A stretch of 64,000 nucleotides of DNA from Lingula anatina (GCF_001039355.2 NW_019775852.1:10739-74738); one strand, 5' to 3'; shown: positions 29,007-44,100, numbered from the stretch's first letter. Numbers and translations are program-made. The notes: generated by a model from the sequence alone, not told the origin.

Positions 29007-30953
29007 ATATCCGGAGGCGGTATCGCCTCTCTGATCCTCTAGTCATTTTTGTACCACTTCCCCAAAGTGGAATCCGAATATTTCCCAGGGAAATGAAATG
29101 AGGTAAAATGTCACATTGATAACAAATGGTACTCAATATATTTCTGTTCCATTTTAATGGCAACTGTTATTTACAAAATGTTAAGCTTGTTGAAATACCG
29201 CAACTAGTCACTTTTTATTGTCAAAAAATTATACAAATGTACTTGTTTGCAAAGAATGGAATGTTTATGCTTGTTTAATACCATAACTCTGTTTACATCA
29301 TGCAGTGTAATTAAAGAAGAACTTGGGAAGATTTCTTCTGGAGTTTTTTGACAATAGTGAACTGTTAATGCAGGTTATAGCTACAAAAACTTTCAAATTA
29401 GCTGCAGCATTTGTTAATCTATTTAAGGATTATACATGTATAATCATTATGATATTGTGTAAGTTACTACAAGCAAAAGAAAATGTGAGGTAGACTTGGA
29501 TGGCTGAAGGAGCAGTGAGAGCCATTTTTGTTTTAAAGTATTAATGCATATTCTTGCTATAATTAGCTACAAAATTTCTATTTTTGTGAATCTTTTATTT
29601 CCTACTTTCTGAAGGTCTTTATATTAACTCGATGCCCTGCTTGTGTATTGGCATCTGAAGATTTTTGTCTTCTTTTCAGTATTAATTGTAAAACTGCTAA
29701 AATCTTATTAACAGTTTTAGTATAACAGTTATGTTTTTAAAGAAATTCATTATATTTTTAACTAGTCTGAAGACTGGACTTGATTAAATATTCATTTTAT
29801 AACATGTCCTTACTCGAATATCATTGAAATAAATATGGGGAGCAGTTTCACAGAAAAATGATTAAATTCAATCTCTTCTCCTTTATTAAGAACTACCAAT
29901 AAGTATTATAGTTTTAAGAGTTTTATTAGAATGATTATGGAGTCTGAAAAGTCCCATACACCTTATTAGTGGCGATTATGAAACAAGGCAGCAAAGCTGT
30001 CAAATGTACAGACAAAAAACAGAAAATAAAGATGCAAAAAAGGTCATTTTGTCAATTTTGATGCAATAATAAATAATGCTTATAATAGCACTGTCAGTCA
30101 ACACTGAATTTTAATCTTGCACAATAGGTAACATGGTCAATAACAGGAGCGGACCCAGAGATATTTTCTGACAGTATTACAAAGTATCTATGTTGATCCA
30201 TCCTCCATTTTGATGGTGTTCCAACAGAAAAAAATAGATACCAGTCAATATAAACTAATAACCTGACTGTCTTCCGGAAGACCCAGAAGATGGTCTCAAT
30301 CCACCCCTTCAATAAGATTACAGTTTCAGGACCATGAGAGTTCAAATTCACATTATGAAAGTCTCAATATTTGAAAAATGATGACAGTGCATAAAATAAT
30401 ATTACATAATGTTTAAAGACATAAAAAACANCAGTGCAGCTCTTAACAAATGTTGTCACAGCCTGAATAGCTTCCATATAGCATCTCACATTTAATCTAT
30501 ATGTAAAGTGAGAGCAACAGTTACTTGAAAAAAAGAGGTTACAGCTGATTAATTGCCTTTGAAATTGAATAAATGTCTCCATAACAATGTTAAGCGTGAT
30601 GGCAGCTGGATTTGTACTAAGAGCCAGACTTAAACTGTCACAGCGCCAAAGCAATACCAAGCTATTATATTTTAAGTACTTTGTATGATAGCAAATCCCT
30701 TGGGCCTAGGTTTGAAACACAATATTCATTACTGTTCAATGCAAGAGAACACTGCAGTTGAGGAAAAAAGACATGAGAGCATTTGATGTACTTGTGGATA
30801 AGTCCAATTTAAACTTTTGAGCTTAAAATACTTATAATGCTACTGCTGCTCCCATATTTAGAGATTAAATGACAAGTGTAAATGCTGAAAACATCCATAC
30901 CTAGGCTTATAATCTCAGCCTCGTGCCTACTAGTTCTCTCTCCCTCATCTTTA

Positions 30954-31003
<50 letters not shown>

Positions 31004-31764
31004 GGGACCCTTGTCCATATCCACCATGAATATTAATCCTCTACCTAATTTGTGCTCTTTCAAATTTTATTCTTACAAAGTTTTTAAAAGTCTATTAAAA
31101 TTAACAATCTTCAAACTAAACAAAATATAGACTTGTTTACATTCTAAACCTTTTTCGGATTCAAATATTTAATGCTTTTTACAATGATATGACATTCCTT
31201 TCACAAGAACATGTAGTATTAACAGATTTCACTGGAGTTGTGAGGTTACCCACACCACTCGATGGAGATTAGTATAAGCATGTTAATGACAAAATAAATT
31301 ACCATATGATAGCTAGTTATGTATATAGCCCTACTGTCTTTATTAACACCATTGCATCTCAATCTTTCCCTTCTCAAAAGAAACAAATGCTTTATATTGG
31401 TAGGTGAGGAAGTCATTCATAAATGAACAGAGCATCCCAAAGGAAGTCTGGACTGTGATTATTGGTAATGTCCAGAACATGAAACTGGACTTTAATGTTT
31501 GTCACCTGCCAGTTTTGTCATCAGTTTCTGAAATTTATGTGACCAGAATACATTCAGGAAAAGAACTTGGGGGGCCATCAAGTATGATCCAACTTGACAC
31601 TGTGTCCAACAACAGATTTAAATGTACAACAAACTATATTTTTCTGCCAAATAATGTAACAATTTGAGCCCACCAATTTGTGCTGTATCTTTAACAATCC
31701 TTGCAACCAACAAGCTACACAATAAATAACCTAATACAAATAATCTCATTAAAATTCATAACAA
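29007..31764. other. Spacer between AMD1 and CLYBL
   Basis: About 2.8 kb without a supportable gene. It includes a TG microsatellite at 30956-30998 and one undetermined base (N at 30431). Minus-strand frames at 30094-30351 and 30364-30660 and a plus-strand frame at 31404-31667 show no recognisable domain. The right end is probably the 3' UTR of CLYBL. Confidence 0.45.
30956..30998. repeat. TG dinucleotide microsatellite
   Basis: An uninterrupted TG/GT repeat of 43 bases. It produces a false threonine-histidine run in a minus-strand frame that is not a gene. Confidence 0.95.
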
Positions 31765-34123
31765 TCAAATTTGTTTAGGTGGAATCAAGTCCAGTTCTTG
31801 AACAAGTTGTACGATATTCCTGGCTTGTAACACACTGGGCATGTCTATCATAACTCCACGGAACACAAAGGCACCCTGAAAAAAGACAAAATATTGGTTA
31901 CTTTAAAGGCAACTTAAAGTGCATTCCCAGAGATGTAGATCGATCCATCCAGATGGACCTAACTCCCTGGGGGTTGACACTAAATTGCAGTCAGCCAAGC
32001 ACGCACAACAGTTAATTACCCCCTTACAGCTTTTAGTAGGCGGGACAGACGCTTAAGTCGGCTAAGCTGACAGTAATCTAGTGAGACTCCCCACAGGGAT
32101 AGATCGATCTAAAATCTGTGGGAATGGGGTCTTAAAGTCATATCACATATAGGTTACAAATGTTTTAAATTCTAATGCACAGCTCAGGTTAACACTTGAG
32201 TGCACACAGGTGCACATACAATGAGAAAAATAAAAATGTACAACTTTTACCTTTCCGGATTTCTGGTGCTCATTAAATGCCTCTATCATCTCTGTTGCCC
32301 ACTGAATCTGCTCCTCACTGGGAGAAAATGCTGTCTGTACCACTGCCACTTGGTTAGGATGGATCACTTGTTTCCCAGTAAATCCCATACGAGATCCTTG
32401 CAATGACTGTTCTCGTAGGGCATTAAGATCTACAGTGTCAACGGGCAGAAATTACCAATCTTTTATACTCAATAAAAATAAAAAAATTTCATTTGTTTTA
32501 GATAATTGAACTGTAAATAGGCTGAGATGTCACAGGTACAGTATTGCTAATAAACAGAATGTTATGGGTGTGCTTTAAAATGAGAAATCTTATTTTGACA
32601 ATTTTCAAGTTAACTGAAAAACTCTTTAACTCCTGTGGCTTTAGTTATTTTTTATGCTGCTTGCGTTGGTGTTTAACCACATAAGCACTTACCTTTAAAA
32701 TTAATTTGAACCATATCTATTGCTTGTAAATTATATGCTTTTGCATGTACAACTATCTTCTGTCTGACATATGTCAGTTCATAAGCATCTAGTGTGCGGC
32801 TAGCACCTAAAATTAAAAATATTTAAAATGGCTTATCCCTCACTTGAAATGAAATGAAATGAAATGAAATGGAAATGAAATGAAATTAAATGTCACATGT
32901 ATATAACAGGAGGTAAGATCATATTAAAAGGAAAGAATAATATGAAAATGCTTACCAATATTTGCACAGAAATCATCAGACCCAAACATGATTCCTGTCA
33001 AATGAAATACCCCATCTTCTGACTTTTCCAATCCTTTGAGAATTATCTGGTGGAGATTGATTAGTCCTATAGCACTTTCTATTTGGAAGATTAAATTAAG
33101 AGGGGCACCCATTTGCCTTTCTCCTAGGTAGACTTTCAACTTATCTGCAATCTAGAGAAAGACAATACTTAATATGTTTATGCTTTAAATGAAAGGGTTG
33201 TCGGGCATATTTTGTGTATTCCTTTTTTTCTGTTATAACAAAAAATAAAAAATAAATAAATAAATAAAAATAAAATGCTACAATAAGTGATTTTTAAAAT
33301 TCTGCTCAAAAAGTAACCTTGTATATAATGAATTAAACTAAACTACATTAAGTTCTTAGAAAACCTGGATGTAAATCTTACATCTATCGAAAAAGTCTTA
33401 ATCTGAATATAGAATAAAAAGAATAAACCTAACCCACTCCATTTCATCAACAGTATCTACTTTTGGAACCAACAGTAGGTCTGGTACAACTTTGGCACCA
33501 AACAAGACTTTAAAATCATCCTCAGCAAAACCACTTGTTACTTGATTGCAGCGCACTCCACGCTCTGTTCTGCCAAAATCATATTTTCCTTCTGACAACA
33601 CTGATGCAATGGTTTCTCGCGCTTCTTTCTGAAATTTAAGGTAGCAAGTAACAGTTAAAAATTACTCTTAATTTAACTTTTTAGCTTTAAGATTTTCCAT
33701 TCTTTCTTTCACCACTTGACACACTGATCACAGAGAAATAAACCAATAACACTCAAAAATATTTGGTAAATAGGCCTGGTATAGTACTCATCAGAGCATA
33801 ATTCTTCAAGTATTTGCAGATAATGGTAGAGTGCATGATGAAATATTGATTACACTTTTCTTTGTAATGTATCACACCTTTTTATTGAGTGCCACCCCAT
33901 CCTCGCAATCCATGACTGCACAGTCAACATCTAAAGTGCTGATTTTGTGAATTTTCTTCTCAGAGTCTCCAGGAACATAGAGCATTGCACGGCGGGGGAC
34001 ATATTTCTGCTGATGGGCAAACCTCCTGTTGACTTTTTGCCTGTGGCAAGGAACAGCTATTCTTTGGGCAAACACCATGGGACATTTGCAGGTACTTTTA
34101 AGTGCCAAGGATAGGGCACTCAT
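31765..34123 (-). CDS. CLYBL: Citramalyl-CoA lyase, mitochondrial (CLYBL), 6 exons
   Basis: Exons in order are 34123-33878, 33628-33434, 33151-32956, 32806-32693, 32429-32251 and 31875-31765; all GT-AG and in frame, 346 residues against about 340 in human. The enzyme splits citramalyl-CoA in mitochondria, clearing itaconate-derived CoA esters that otherwise damage vitamin B12. The first 40 residues are rich in K, R, S and hydrophobics with no acidic residue, as expected of a mitochondrial targeting peptide. The HpcH/HpaI-type lyase core follows: YVPRRAMLYVPG, DCAVMDCEDGVALNKK, LLLVPKVDT, the metal-binding Glu in QIESAIGLINL, the acidic pair in MFGSDDF, and MGFTGKQVIHPNQVAVVQ. The start ATG lies inside an exon with a 3' splice site just upstream, so a non-coding first exon is likely. 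Confidence 0.95.
31923..32125. mobile_element. Foldback MITE, copy B (CLYBL intron 5)
   Basis: A 203-bp element whose left end ATTCCCAGAGATGTAGATCG is largely the reverse complement of its right end (CGATCTAAAATCTGTGGGAAT). The centre contains AGTTAATTACCCCCTTACAG, nearly identical to copy A at 19989-20223. It lies wholly inside the intron and leaves both splice sites intact. Confidence 0.75.
32846..32886. repeat. GAAAT pentanucleotide repeat
   Basis: About eight units of GAAAT, one enlarged to GGAAAT, in CLYBL intron 3 between the exons at 32956-33151 and 32693-32806. Confidence 0.85.
33241..33275. repeat. AAAT/AAATA low-complexity repeat
   Basis: A short array of AAAT units with A-runs in CLYBL intron 2. 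Confidence 0.8.
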
Positions 34124-37100
34124 TGTAACATGAAACACCTGAAAAAAAAAGAGCTCAATATTAATAATAATACCTGCTTCAGTAATAATTTTGTACAATT
34201 TTGTGAGTGAGTGTTATGTAAGCCTGCATACTGAAATAGCATTGCCCGGGGAAAGAAACAAAAATCATTAATGCAAAAGTTAACAGCTGTGTTAATAACA
34301 TACAAATTAAATAGACAGTAAGCTGCAACTAACCACAATCAAGAAAATTATTCATGCTTCCTACTTCAACTTTCCCGAGTAACAAGTCTTTCATCTCGTT
34401 TAATATACTCACTGTTGTGCTAGACGTACAGTAATTACAATTATTTAAACGTATGTTAAGTCGTGCTAGACACAGAAAACGCAGTCTCGCTACCCACTTA
34501 CTACTAGCACTAGTAATGTAATAAATTATCCTTGAGTTGACTTCCACGATCACAGCTCACTACAGTTTCTCTTCACATAAACCATTTGATTAAGTTTCAC
34601 CTGTAGTCTGACATGTTGCCCGAGAACTACATATAATGTTATGACAATGTAAAATGTTCATTCATTCTCAGTATGTCTACGATCTAAGTTCATAACAAAA
34701 ATGCATGACACCTCAAGGGCGCAGACATATTGAAAGTGACGTAGTAATGTCCCCAAAGGTCGCTGCAAGAGCCCGGATAATAACAAACCCAACAGGGAAA
34801 GAAGGCGGGTAAGCACAAGTGTGCCGTGTAAGATTTTTGATTTAGGTTCATTGCAATGGTTTGAAATGCGTATTTTCACGTTACTTTTATCTATAACTTG
34901 TTGTTTTACATATATCACTACTTCACGAAGGTAATATACCGATATTTTATGTAAAATTGTAGAGCGGCTTCTTGAGGCACACTTGGTGTAAATAATTGTT
35001 TCAGCCTACATTGACTACAGTTGACTCTCATGGGCCATGTGTTGCTTCATAAATTATATAATATATGTATAATACCATGTCCAGTGGGGCTCCCTAAGTC
35101 GATCTGCACATTAACCTTGACTCCTTTTTGATGATGCATACAGTATAGCTGTATCCAGAACAGTACAGGTGCCATTAAATACTGTAGCAGCCTTTATACT
35201 GTCAGTGAGTATGTGTAAGACCTCTTTGCAAAATTCAGATGTTATTATAATCTTTCATCAGATTTCATCACTTTTACATGCACTTTTATCCTTAATTTAT
35301 AAGCAATCAACTTTTTCATATTTGATAAAAACATGATTGTGGTTTGGCTGGAAACGGAGAACTGGGTGGTTTGTGTCCAAACTAACAGTATGATTTGTTG
35401 TGGATAGCCATCACCTGGCCAAGTGTAGATCAATAATCTTAGCTCTTTGCAACTGCCCGCAGAGTGTACAATTTATCTGTTTTTCTTGTATTTATTATGC
35501 AGTATATAGCAAGGCAGAGAACATTCCCATAATATGAGTCACTCCAAAGTTACGTTTATTTAAAAAAAAAAAAGTCTCCCACAAGGGAGGTCATGTTTTT
35601 GTTTGTTTAAAGAGTGATTTAGTTTATTTTCTCAGACTTTCAATGGATATTTCAAGTAAAACCAAGTCAAACTAAATTGTAGCTTTTTGTAAATATTTTT
35701 ATGGAGCTGTTCAGGAATAGTTGTCTTTGAAACCCATTATTGCCATTATTATTGCTATTGATAAAGGTTAAGCTAGATCATATGTATGATTGTAGAATTG
35801 TTTTTTCCTAGTCAAGCAGTGGATGATATATGGACTGCAGGCACAGGCTGGTTTAGTACAAGTACTGTTAGATATATTTAGCATGATACATATAGTAATG
35901 TTCAGTGTAACCACAGAAAGACATTGAAAATTAATGCTGCTGACTGACTGAACAGAGTATAATGCTGAAGGCTGTTACCTGGGATATATAGTATAGTGCA
36001 TAATACTTGGTAATGTGTTGTTAATGATATCTTGCATTTGTGTCACAGTTATCAATATTATATACAAGTCATCATAATTATCTAGTATAATACTCTCCAG
36101 GCACCAGTAGCTTACTACTGGTGGCTCAATGAGTCACTACTAGTAAAGATGTGTTGTTCACAGATAATCCAGGTGCACGTAATTGCTTTGCCAGCTTTGT
36201 GTAAATATGTGACAAAAGAAGGATATAATGAGGTCATTAATATCCTTAGACTTTGTATACTCAGATCTTGCCAAAGTTATTGACATGGAAAATATGAAGA
36301 GGTATGTGTCCTACTTAATGAAGCAGATTTATGATACAGTTATGTGAGTATGATTATAGTTGTATTATTGGGATTTCATGATTTATGTTACTAAGTGGAC
36401 TGTCAAATTTGATTCATTATAAATTATTTATTATCATTGTTTTGTATGTGATGTTTACAATGAATGAAATATATTGCAATTTGCAGATAATATGATATCA
36501 GTTGCAGTATGGCATATTAGAAAAAAAAACTTGAGTCCTCATTTGTTTGTTGAATAACTAATTTCATACCAAGCATATTTTTATACCAATTAACAATCTA
36601 ATAATCAGATAAGCTCTCAATCTAATAGCAATTATTTGGCTATACCGGTGATGAATTGTAATGGAGAAATTTGTGTCCTTGCCATATTTACGTCTTCTGT
36701 GTTCTGCTTCAACATGTTTATTGCAATTTTTGAAATAACCATAAGATTTACAGAAGAAAAAAAAATAAACCAGTTAATAGGTATTTATATGATGATCCTT
36801 TTGCTCCTCTCCTTATTTCATAGTTATTTTTTTCAACTTGACCTTAATAAGTACATGTAATTACAGTCATCAGTTCCTAGAATTTCTTTAGTGAGAGACT
36901 GTGATTACAAGTATTGTTGTAGCATATTGATAAAGTATTAAAATTTTGTCAGTTGATAAACTCATGATTGATAAGAACTATTTTTTAGGAATAGACAGAA
37001 TTCGTAAAATGTAATTTGCAACCCTGATTCAAACTGAGTATGAATTATTTGTAACATTTACCAGGCCATGATGATTTTCAGTCATTACTGATGCAGTTCA

Positions 37101-38112
37101 ACCAGACAAAGTGCATAAGGAAGTGTTCCAGCGACATGTCAAGGATACATATCACATGCTCAATCCTTGTGTTCATTTTCCGTTGTTTGGTCATACGGGA
37201 TACGCATTCTCATCCTTTATAAATGCCAAGCCTCAGTTATGCTGCAATTTACATGTTTTCTGTCCTGAGTTTCGTACTGAATGTGAACCATGATGTGTTG
37301 GGTCTTTTAGTCGATCCATCTCAGGCTGCGTTTTGTACATATAATCCAGTTTTCATTAGAGATCATTAACCTAAGTATTTGATATTTACTGTGATGCGCC
37401 ATAGATTTTTGTTTTCAATTGCCACTGCAGGATATTGATCTTTTCTAGGCTGAACAAGTATTTTATGGAGAGGGAGCTCAGACTTCAAATGGGAAAGGAC
37501 GTCAACTTCAACAGTGTATTAAATCTTTATCTGGAAATCCAGGATTGATCCAAGTTGCTGTCTATTGATTTTTCCGAGAGAGACTCACGTTTTGCTTTGC
37601 ATATCAGCTGCTGGTATGATGTGACCATATTGGACACTGGTTTCACTTGAGTCAGCAGGGTTTTCAATCAAGCGGGTAAATATTGCAGATTTTAAGCATG
37701 CATTGGGTGTTTACTGATAATTATTATACTTATAGCTTCCCTGGTCAGTGTGATTTTTGTTAAAAAATGGTGAATTCTATAGTTTACCTTCAGTGATTTG
37801 TGTATAAAAAATGTTTTACCCATTGTTTTAGAATAGTATACAAAACAAATTTATAGAAAAGATTATGCTAAGTACATTTTAATCATTAAGCTTGTAGGCA
37901 GGCAAAACAAATAGAACATTATGTCTCCTCCATCCCAGATTACCACAAACATACTGTGCATAGTACCATTCATACCAAGAAAACGGACAACACAGAATAT
38001 TGGTTATTTGAGATTTGATCGAGCATAAGCAAATCTAATTTTCAGTTTTTCATAAATTAGATTGATAACATAAAGTGTACATTGATGACTTGATTCTGCT
38101 TTTAGGGGCAAT
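34124..38112. other. Spacer with CLYBL and VPS13 5' regions
   Basis: Nearly 4 kb between the divergent CLYBL and VPS13 start codons. The CLYBL coding exon has a 3' splice site just before its ATG (acceptor near 34141), and the VPS13 exon has one at 38104-38105. Both genes therefore probably begin in non-coding exons within this stretch. A good donor-like CACGAAG/GTAATA at 34924-34936 could end a VPS13 first exon. That is a guess. No other gene was recognised; frames at 36636-36860 and 37111-37293 look random. Confidence 0.4.
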
Positions 38113-41100
38113 ATGTTTGAAGGTGTTTTGGCAAGTGTCATCAACAGCTTCTTGGGAAAATACATCAAGGACCTTGATGCCCAAAACCTTAAGTTGAGCA
38201 TTTTCAGTGGTGAGTGGAGATTGTAGTTTCTTTGATGAATGTGTTTCTTAAGATGAAACTGAAACTGGATGTTTGAGGGTTTTTCGTGAATTCTTTGTAG
38301 AATTCCACAGTACTGATAAATTAGGCATGTTAAAAGAAAAACTTAATGCTTTTTTGATATGCATTTAATTTATTTCAAATATTTTATAAAACACACACAC
38401 ATGCACACACACAAACACACACACACACACATATTGACTGTTATATTAATAAAAATATCTTAAGTACATATTCAATAATGTCTTGTAATGAATGCTCAGT
38501 TTTATATTTCATTATATCATACTCAGTCTAGTAATCATTTCGCATTATTTATTTATTTATTTATATAGGTAATGTAGAGCTAACCAATCTCCAGCTGAAA
38601 CCAGAGGCTTTGGTATGTAATAAGGTTTTTTTATGTCCCAAATGATCACCCTGAATTGAAGAGCCTGTTACACTTTCCTTTACTACTTCCATAAATTAAC
38701 AGGGTGCAGATCAAGCACCTGCCAACATTGGCAATAGTTTTGCTTTGCTGAGAACTCTGACAGGTCACTGGCATAGTGAGGCCCATTCTTTAGTCTATCA
38801 TGTCATGCTCAATTTTGGAAGTGTCCCTAAAAACTACTCTGCACCCTAGTTATACTTTATTTGATTAGACCAGTGACCAGTGAATGCTAGTCATAAATGT
38901 GGGTTTCCAGGAGACTCAGAAACAAGGTAAAAATAAGAAATAGCCAAATGGATATATTTATGGTACCGTTGTATTTATGTTTCTTATTGATTAGGCATTT
39001 ACTCATAATGTGTCTTTAGTATGACTATTGAACACTTTGTTTTTAGATATATATAGGGTTTCAGACTTCAAAATATAAGTGATGCTCTATCACCAACCAT
39101 TAATTTATTTATAAGGTAATATTTTAAATGGTGACAAAAAGCTGGATAGATGACAGTCACAACCAGCATTTAGAAACTCAAGGCAGATAAGGCAAAAAAT
39201 AGAGTAATCAAATTTTATCTTAAATTTTCAGACATTTCATTATGAATTATGCAAAGAAAAAAAATAAATGCAGACAAGAGTTGTCCATAATGCACATCTT
39301 AGATAAGAATAGACTCCTGGGTGTATTTACTCAATTAAATTGTCCTGTGGAATGCAGTCTTGTGCACTTAGTGATAGTGCCTTTTTGTTGTAACAAATGG
39401 ACTGATCAATGAAAGCCCTCCGAACACTGCTAAAAGGTTATATAGCAGATGATTGATTTGAAATTTTATCTATTAAGCATGAACTACCAGGCAGACAGGT
39501 ACTGGTGCCCCTAAGATGTATAATGTGGCTTTTTGTGTTCTAAGATTGATGTCTATCTGTGTGAGACATATGTACAAAATATTGTAATATAGCACATAAG
39601 TTCTATTTTTCTTATCTTGTAAGCCATGAGGGTTCTTTTAAAAGGTCCTTGGTGTTGAAATCTAGCTCGTTTGCTGTATTGAACTAAGATTGACATTTTC
39701 ATCCATAATTTCTTCTCACTTTTGTGGGATGAAGTCTGTAGCTGATATGCTTAGATTAGTTCTTTTCTTATGCTTATTTTGGGTTTGTGGTTAAGGGTGG
39801 TTTTGTCTGATTATGGATGTTGTGGGAAGCTTCTTGATCTATATGGCTGTTGGGTAGAAAGCACGCTCCTGCATGACTAAATGAAACTATTATATGTTAT
39901 ATGTATGTTCAGATACACGTAGCTGCCCTTTCACTCTTGTACAGTCTCTTGTATCACTGGGTTGATGGTTGAGCTAGTTATATTTGAGAAATTGTTGTTT
40001 CTGTTATCTGCTTTATGGTGTTTTATTTAGATCTGTCACAAAAATTTGTAAGGATAAACAGTATCTTTGATGAATTTTTCACTGTTTTGTAAAAAGAAAA
40101 TGATTTTTATCTCAAATGGCATGGATAATATCAAAATTTTCAGATTGATATAGAATTGTGCATTCAGTATATTCTGTCAATGCAGTGCTCTTTTGTGTTT
40201 AACTATTAATGATCTACATGTAGATTTGAGATTCACCAGAAACAAAAACCCAGATGTAGCAGTATCAAATTTTCAGCCTATGATGAATAAAAGATATTCC
40301 TACATAACCAATATGCTTTATCTGTGTGATTATGTCTCATTTCCATCACAGCAATTGTTCAAAATCATAGTACATTATTATTGTCAAAATCATTGTTTCG
40401 TAGATCAAATACAAAAATGGTATTCAAACATTTTTTTTGAATGGATGCTATTTGTGTTGTTATGCTTCGTAATCACACATAAGCTGATGTGTTGTAAGAA
40501 TAAAATAACTATGATTGGCTTTTTTCAGCACCATGATGCATGATTGTTGGCCTGAATAATGAACTATAATGATTGATTCAGAACTCATTACACCTGTTTG
40601 TTGTATTTATCAATACCTCGATGTATGGGCTTATTGCTAATATGCCTGAAAATAGAGCATACTGTGAATTGTTATATGTTAACTCATTTTGCCAACTTAG
40701 AGATTTGTAAAAAAAAATGTAAATTGGGAATGATTTGACAGGAGACCAATTGACCTGTATTTATGAACTGTATATAATGATGCATTGAATTATATTTTTA
40801 CAAAGAGATTAAGTTATGCTCAGTGTGAGGTAGCTAAGAAAATTGAAAAGTTCTTGCTACTTATTTGCTACTAGTGCAGCAAAAATAATTCAAAGATATT
40901 GTAATTGTATTATTTATCAGCATAAAGGTGTATAACAGGTTGCTTCATTTTTAATTTCAGTATGAGTTAGAGTTACCTATAGAAGTTAAAGCAGGATTTG
41001 TTGGTGAGTTATTGTAATTACCTAAGCAGATAAATCAAGGGTTTGGTTTTAAATCAGATTTGCTAAGTGATTAAACCTTTCCAGAGATTCTATAAAATGT

Positions 41101-44100
41101 CATTTTAAGACTACAAATGCTTAAAAAGAACTGTTATTATCATTTAGAATTTTGGTTATTTGACACTTAATTGTCACAGAAATTGGTGAGTAACATATTA
41201 AAACGGATTTATAGGCACAGCAGGGAAATTCTTGGCAAGAAATTATCCATTTAGATGGATTTTCCTCTCATTTTTGACACTTTTGTATTGATTCCCAACT
41301 TCACCTTTCAATTCATGGATTCAAAATTGCCAACTTTTTCCAGGAGATTGTTCCAGTCATGATCTTACATTTTTGATATTTTTCTGCTTCAAGAAAAAGA
41401 TTGAATGTTTTAAAACACACCAAATTCATTCACATATATGGCAATGAAGAGGTGTTTTTTCATCTAAAAGAATTCCTCTTATGACTGAAAGCTGGAGAGT
41501 TTATACATTGAATGCAGTCAGAAGTTTTAAATGCCATTCTGAACTAACATTTTTCACACAAGTAGTATCTTGCAGACGATATTCATTTGTTATAGATAAT
41601 TAAATCATAAAATCTCCATTTAGCAGCCAATTTATTGCCATAAAGACAAATCAGAATGCATTCTGGACAAGAGAAGTTAACCAACAATGCAGACATGCAG
41701 CTTTTTTTTTTGCTTTCACAGACAGGAAATGTTTTACATTGTCAGAAAAAAATAGAGAAAATATTTTTACTATTAGTATTTATGTGAAGAAATACATCAA
41801 TACTATCAAATTTTGCAATATTTGAGAAAAAGATGAAATTTGCCTATCAGAATATACACAGACCCCATGTGAATGAACATGGATTGAGATAATAAACATA
41901 ACATCATCAACAACATCAAAAATCATTTGGCTTTGAAATCTCGAAAACCCTATAGTATGGTAGAAGGGAATTCAGTTCCAGATTTGTTTTGCAAATATGT
42001 AATTTGATTATATCCCAAGCATTTGTGCTCATTTGAGACCATATCCAGTCATGCCATAATGCACATGTCCCTTTTAAATTAAACAAATTAAGGGATCAGT
42101 TAAATGTCAATTCAATTAACAATATCTTTGAGACGTGAAATTACTGTATGACTTTCAAGATAAGCTGGTCACTGTTTTCCCTTAAGCATTCATTAAGCAT
42201 TTATTGGAATACTAGCTGTCTATATCTATTTTGGTTCTGAAGGTAATAGTTATATAGATCTCCAAACAAACCCATTACATTGACATATAGATAAAACAGC
42301 AGACTAGCATAGGTGAGCATAATTCTTTGATTGATGCCCATAATATTAATGCAAATACTTGTCAAATTTGAGGGCGATTTTGTAGAAAAGGTGTTTTGTT
42401 TCTTCAAGAAGTGATTGGTTTTATATGGTGTTTATAGCTATATAGCTTACATTGAAAAGATGCAGTGCACTCTGTGATAGTGTTTAATGATTTCATTAGT
42501 TGGCCATGTCTTTCTTTCTTTTTTCATGAAAAAGAAATCAGTTATAAAAGATGCATATGCTGTTCATTCTCTGTCACCTTGGATGTGCTTTTTGTAGATG
42601 CCTTTCTCCCATCAATCTCATAAGCAAAGGTGTTTATTACCTCGTTTATTAAAAATATACTCCATCAACATACAGGTAAAATAATAGTTCTTCCACGAAG
42701 CGGTATTTTCTGTTTGTTCAGTATTTCATTTCCTGAGGTATCCATAACCATCTGTTGTAACAGATACATGTAGCCTTTGTGAACTTCCAGGTAAAATCAC
42801 CCTGGTTATCCCATGGAGCAGTCTGTTCTCTCTCCCAGTCATTGCCAAGGTAGAAGATGTCTTTGTTCTGGCTGGTCCTGTGTGTGACAGAGGGTACGAT
42901 GAGGACAGGGAAAAAGCTCTTCAGAATGCCATTAAGAGGAAAAAACTGGAGGAAATTGAAAGTGCTAGAAAGTCTGCATCTGCAAGTAAGAGTGAATACC
43001 CTCCTCCTCTCTTCCTGGAGATACACTGTGTTATCTAAGATAGTATTGTAGATGGCTTGTGGTAGTTCTGTTAAAAATTCTGTTGAAAATTATGTTAAGG
43101 TTATAATGTACAGTGATTGATCCTGTTTTTTTTTTAACTTAGGTTTTAGGATGGAAGCTTAGTGTAATGTAATAGTTTCAATAAATTTGCAACCCAAATA
43201 CAAATTTAACTTGAGTTCTTCAGTTATCTATTAAAAAAGATGATTATTTTTTGTTTTGCTTTTTTCCAGGTACATCAGCAAGTGATCAGACATTTTTTGA
43301 AAAATTGGCAGCAACAATCATCAATAACATTCAGGTATATGTGACAATACATACACATTTCCTTTAGGGGATAGCTGCTTGCATTAATGACTCTAGTAAA
43401 ATTGCTCTCAGAAATACCTTGTACTCTGAGAATGGATAATATGGAGTTTATACTTATTATGACAATAATATTGCCTTTGGTTAAAATTGTATAAGAAGAA
43501 CAAAATACTCGGTGTTAGCAATCAATAAGTTTTTGAAAATAGCTGGCAAAGTGCCAACTTTAATTATACTAATCATATTGCATCCAAGTGTATTGCTATG
43601 AATCCTAAATGTTATCCCACTCAATCAGCATTGACTTTCTGTGGATTTTGATAAATTTAAGGTCCATGTTGAGAACATCCATGTAAGATATGAAGACACG
43701 GTCACCAACCCTGACCACCCATTTGCATTTGGCATCACTCTAAGATATGTGTCTGCCGAGTCCACAGACGACAGATGGAAGCCCACTCAGATTGACGCTC
43801 AAGCTTCACTCATGCACAAGGTCTGATAATTAAGACAAATTGGTATTGATCATTCTGAAAGATTTTTTCCTGTTGTGTGACCGTCTCCCTCCCTTCTGAC
43901 AGTTTTTCTGTATGTGCATGATAACAATTTTAATGTTGGGATTCACTTACAATGAAGAAAATATGTAAATCAACTATCAAATAATATGTTGTGATAACGT
44001 ATTTGTATTAGTTTTACAATGCTATTCTTAAATCTGACTTAAAGGTTAAAAACGATATAAAAAATTTGTGTTGATCATGTTTTCTTTCAAACTTTGTAAC

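Noticed and set aside
30809-31063. Minus-strand frame with a Thr-His repeat
   Set aside because: The repeat is only the translation of the TG microsatellite.
40193-40543. 116-codon plus-strand frame in VPS13 intron 2
   Set aside because: AT-rich intronic frame with no domain; the exons on both sides join in frame without it.
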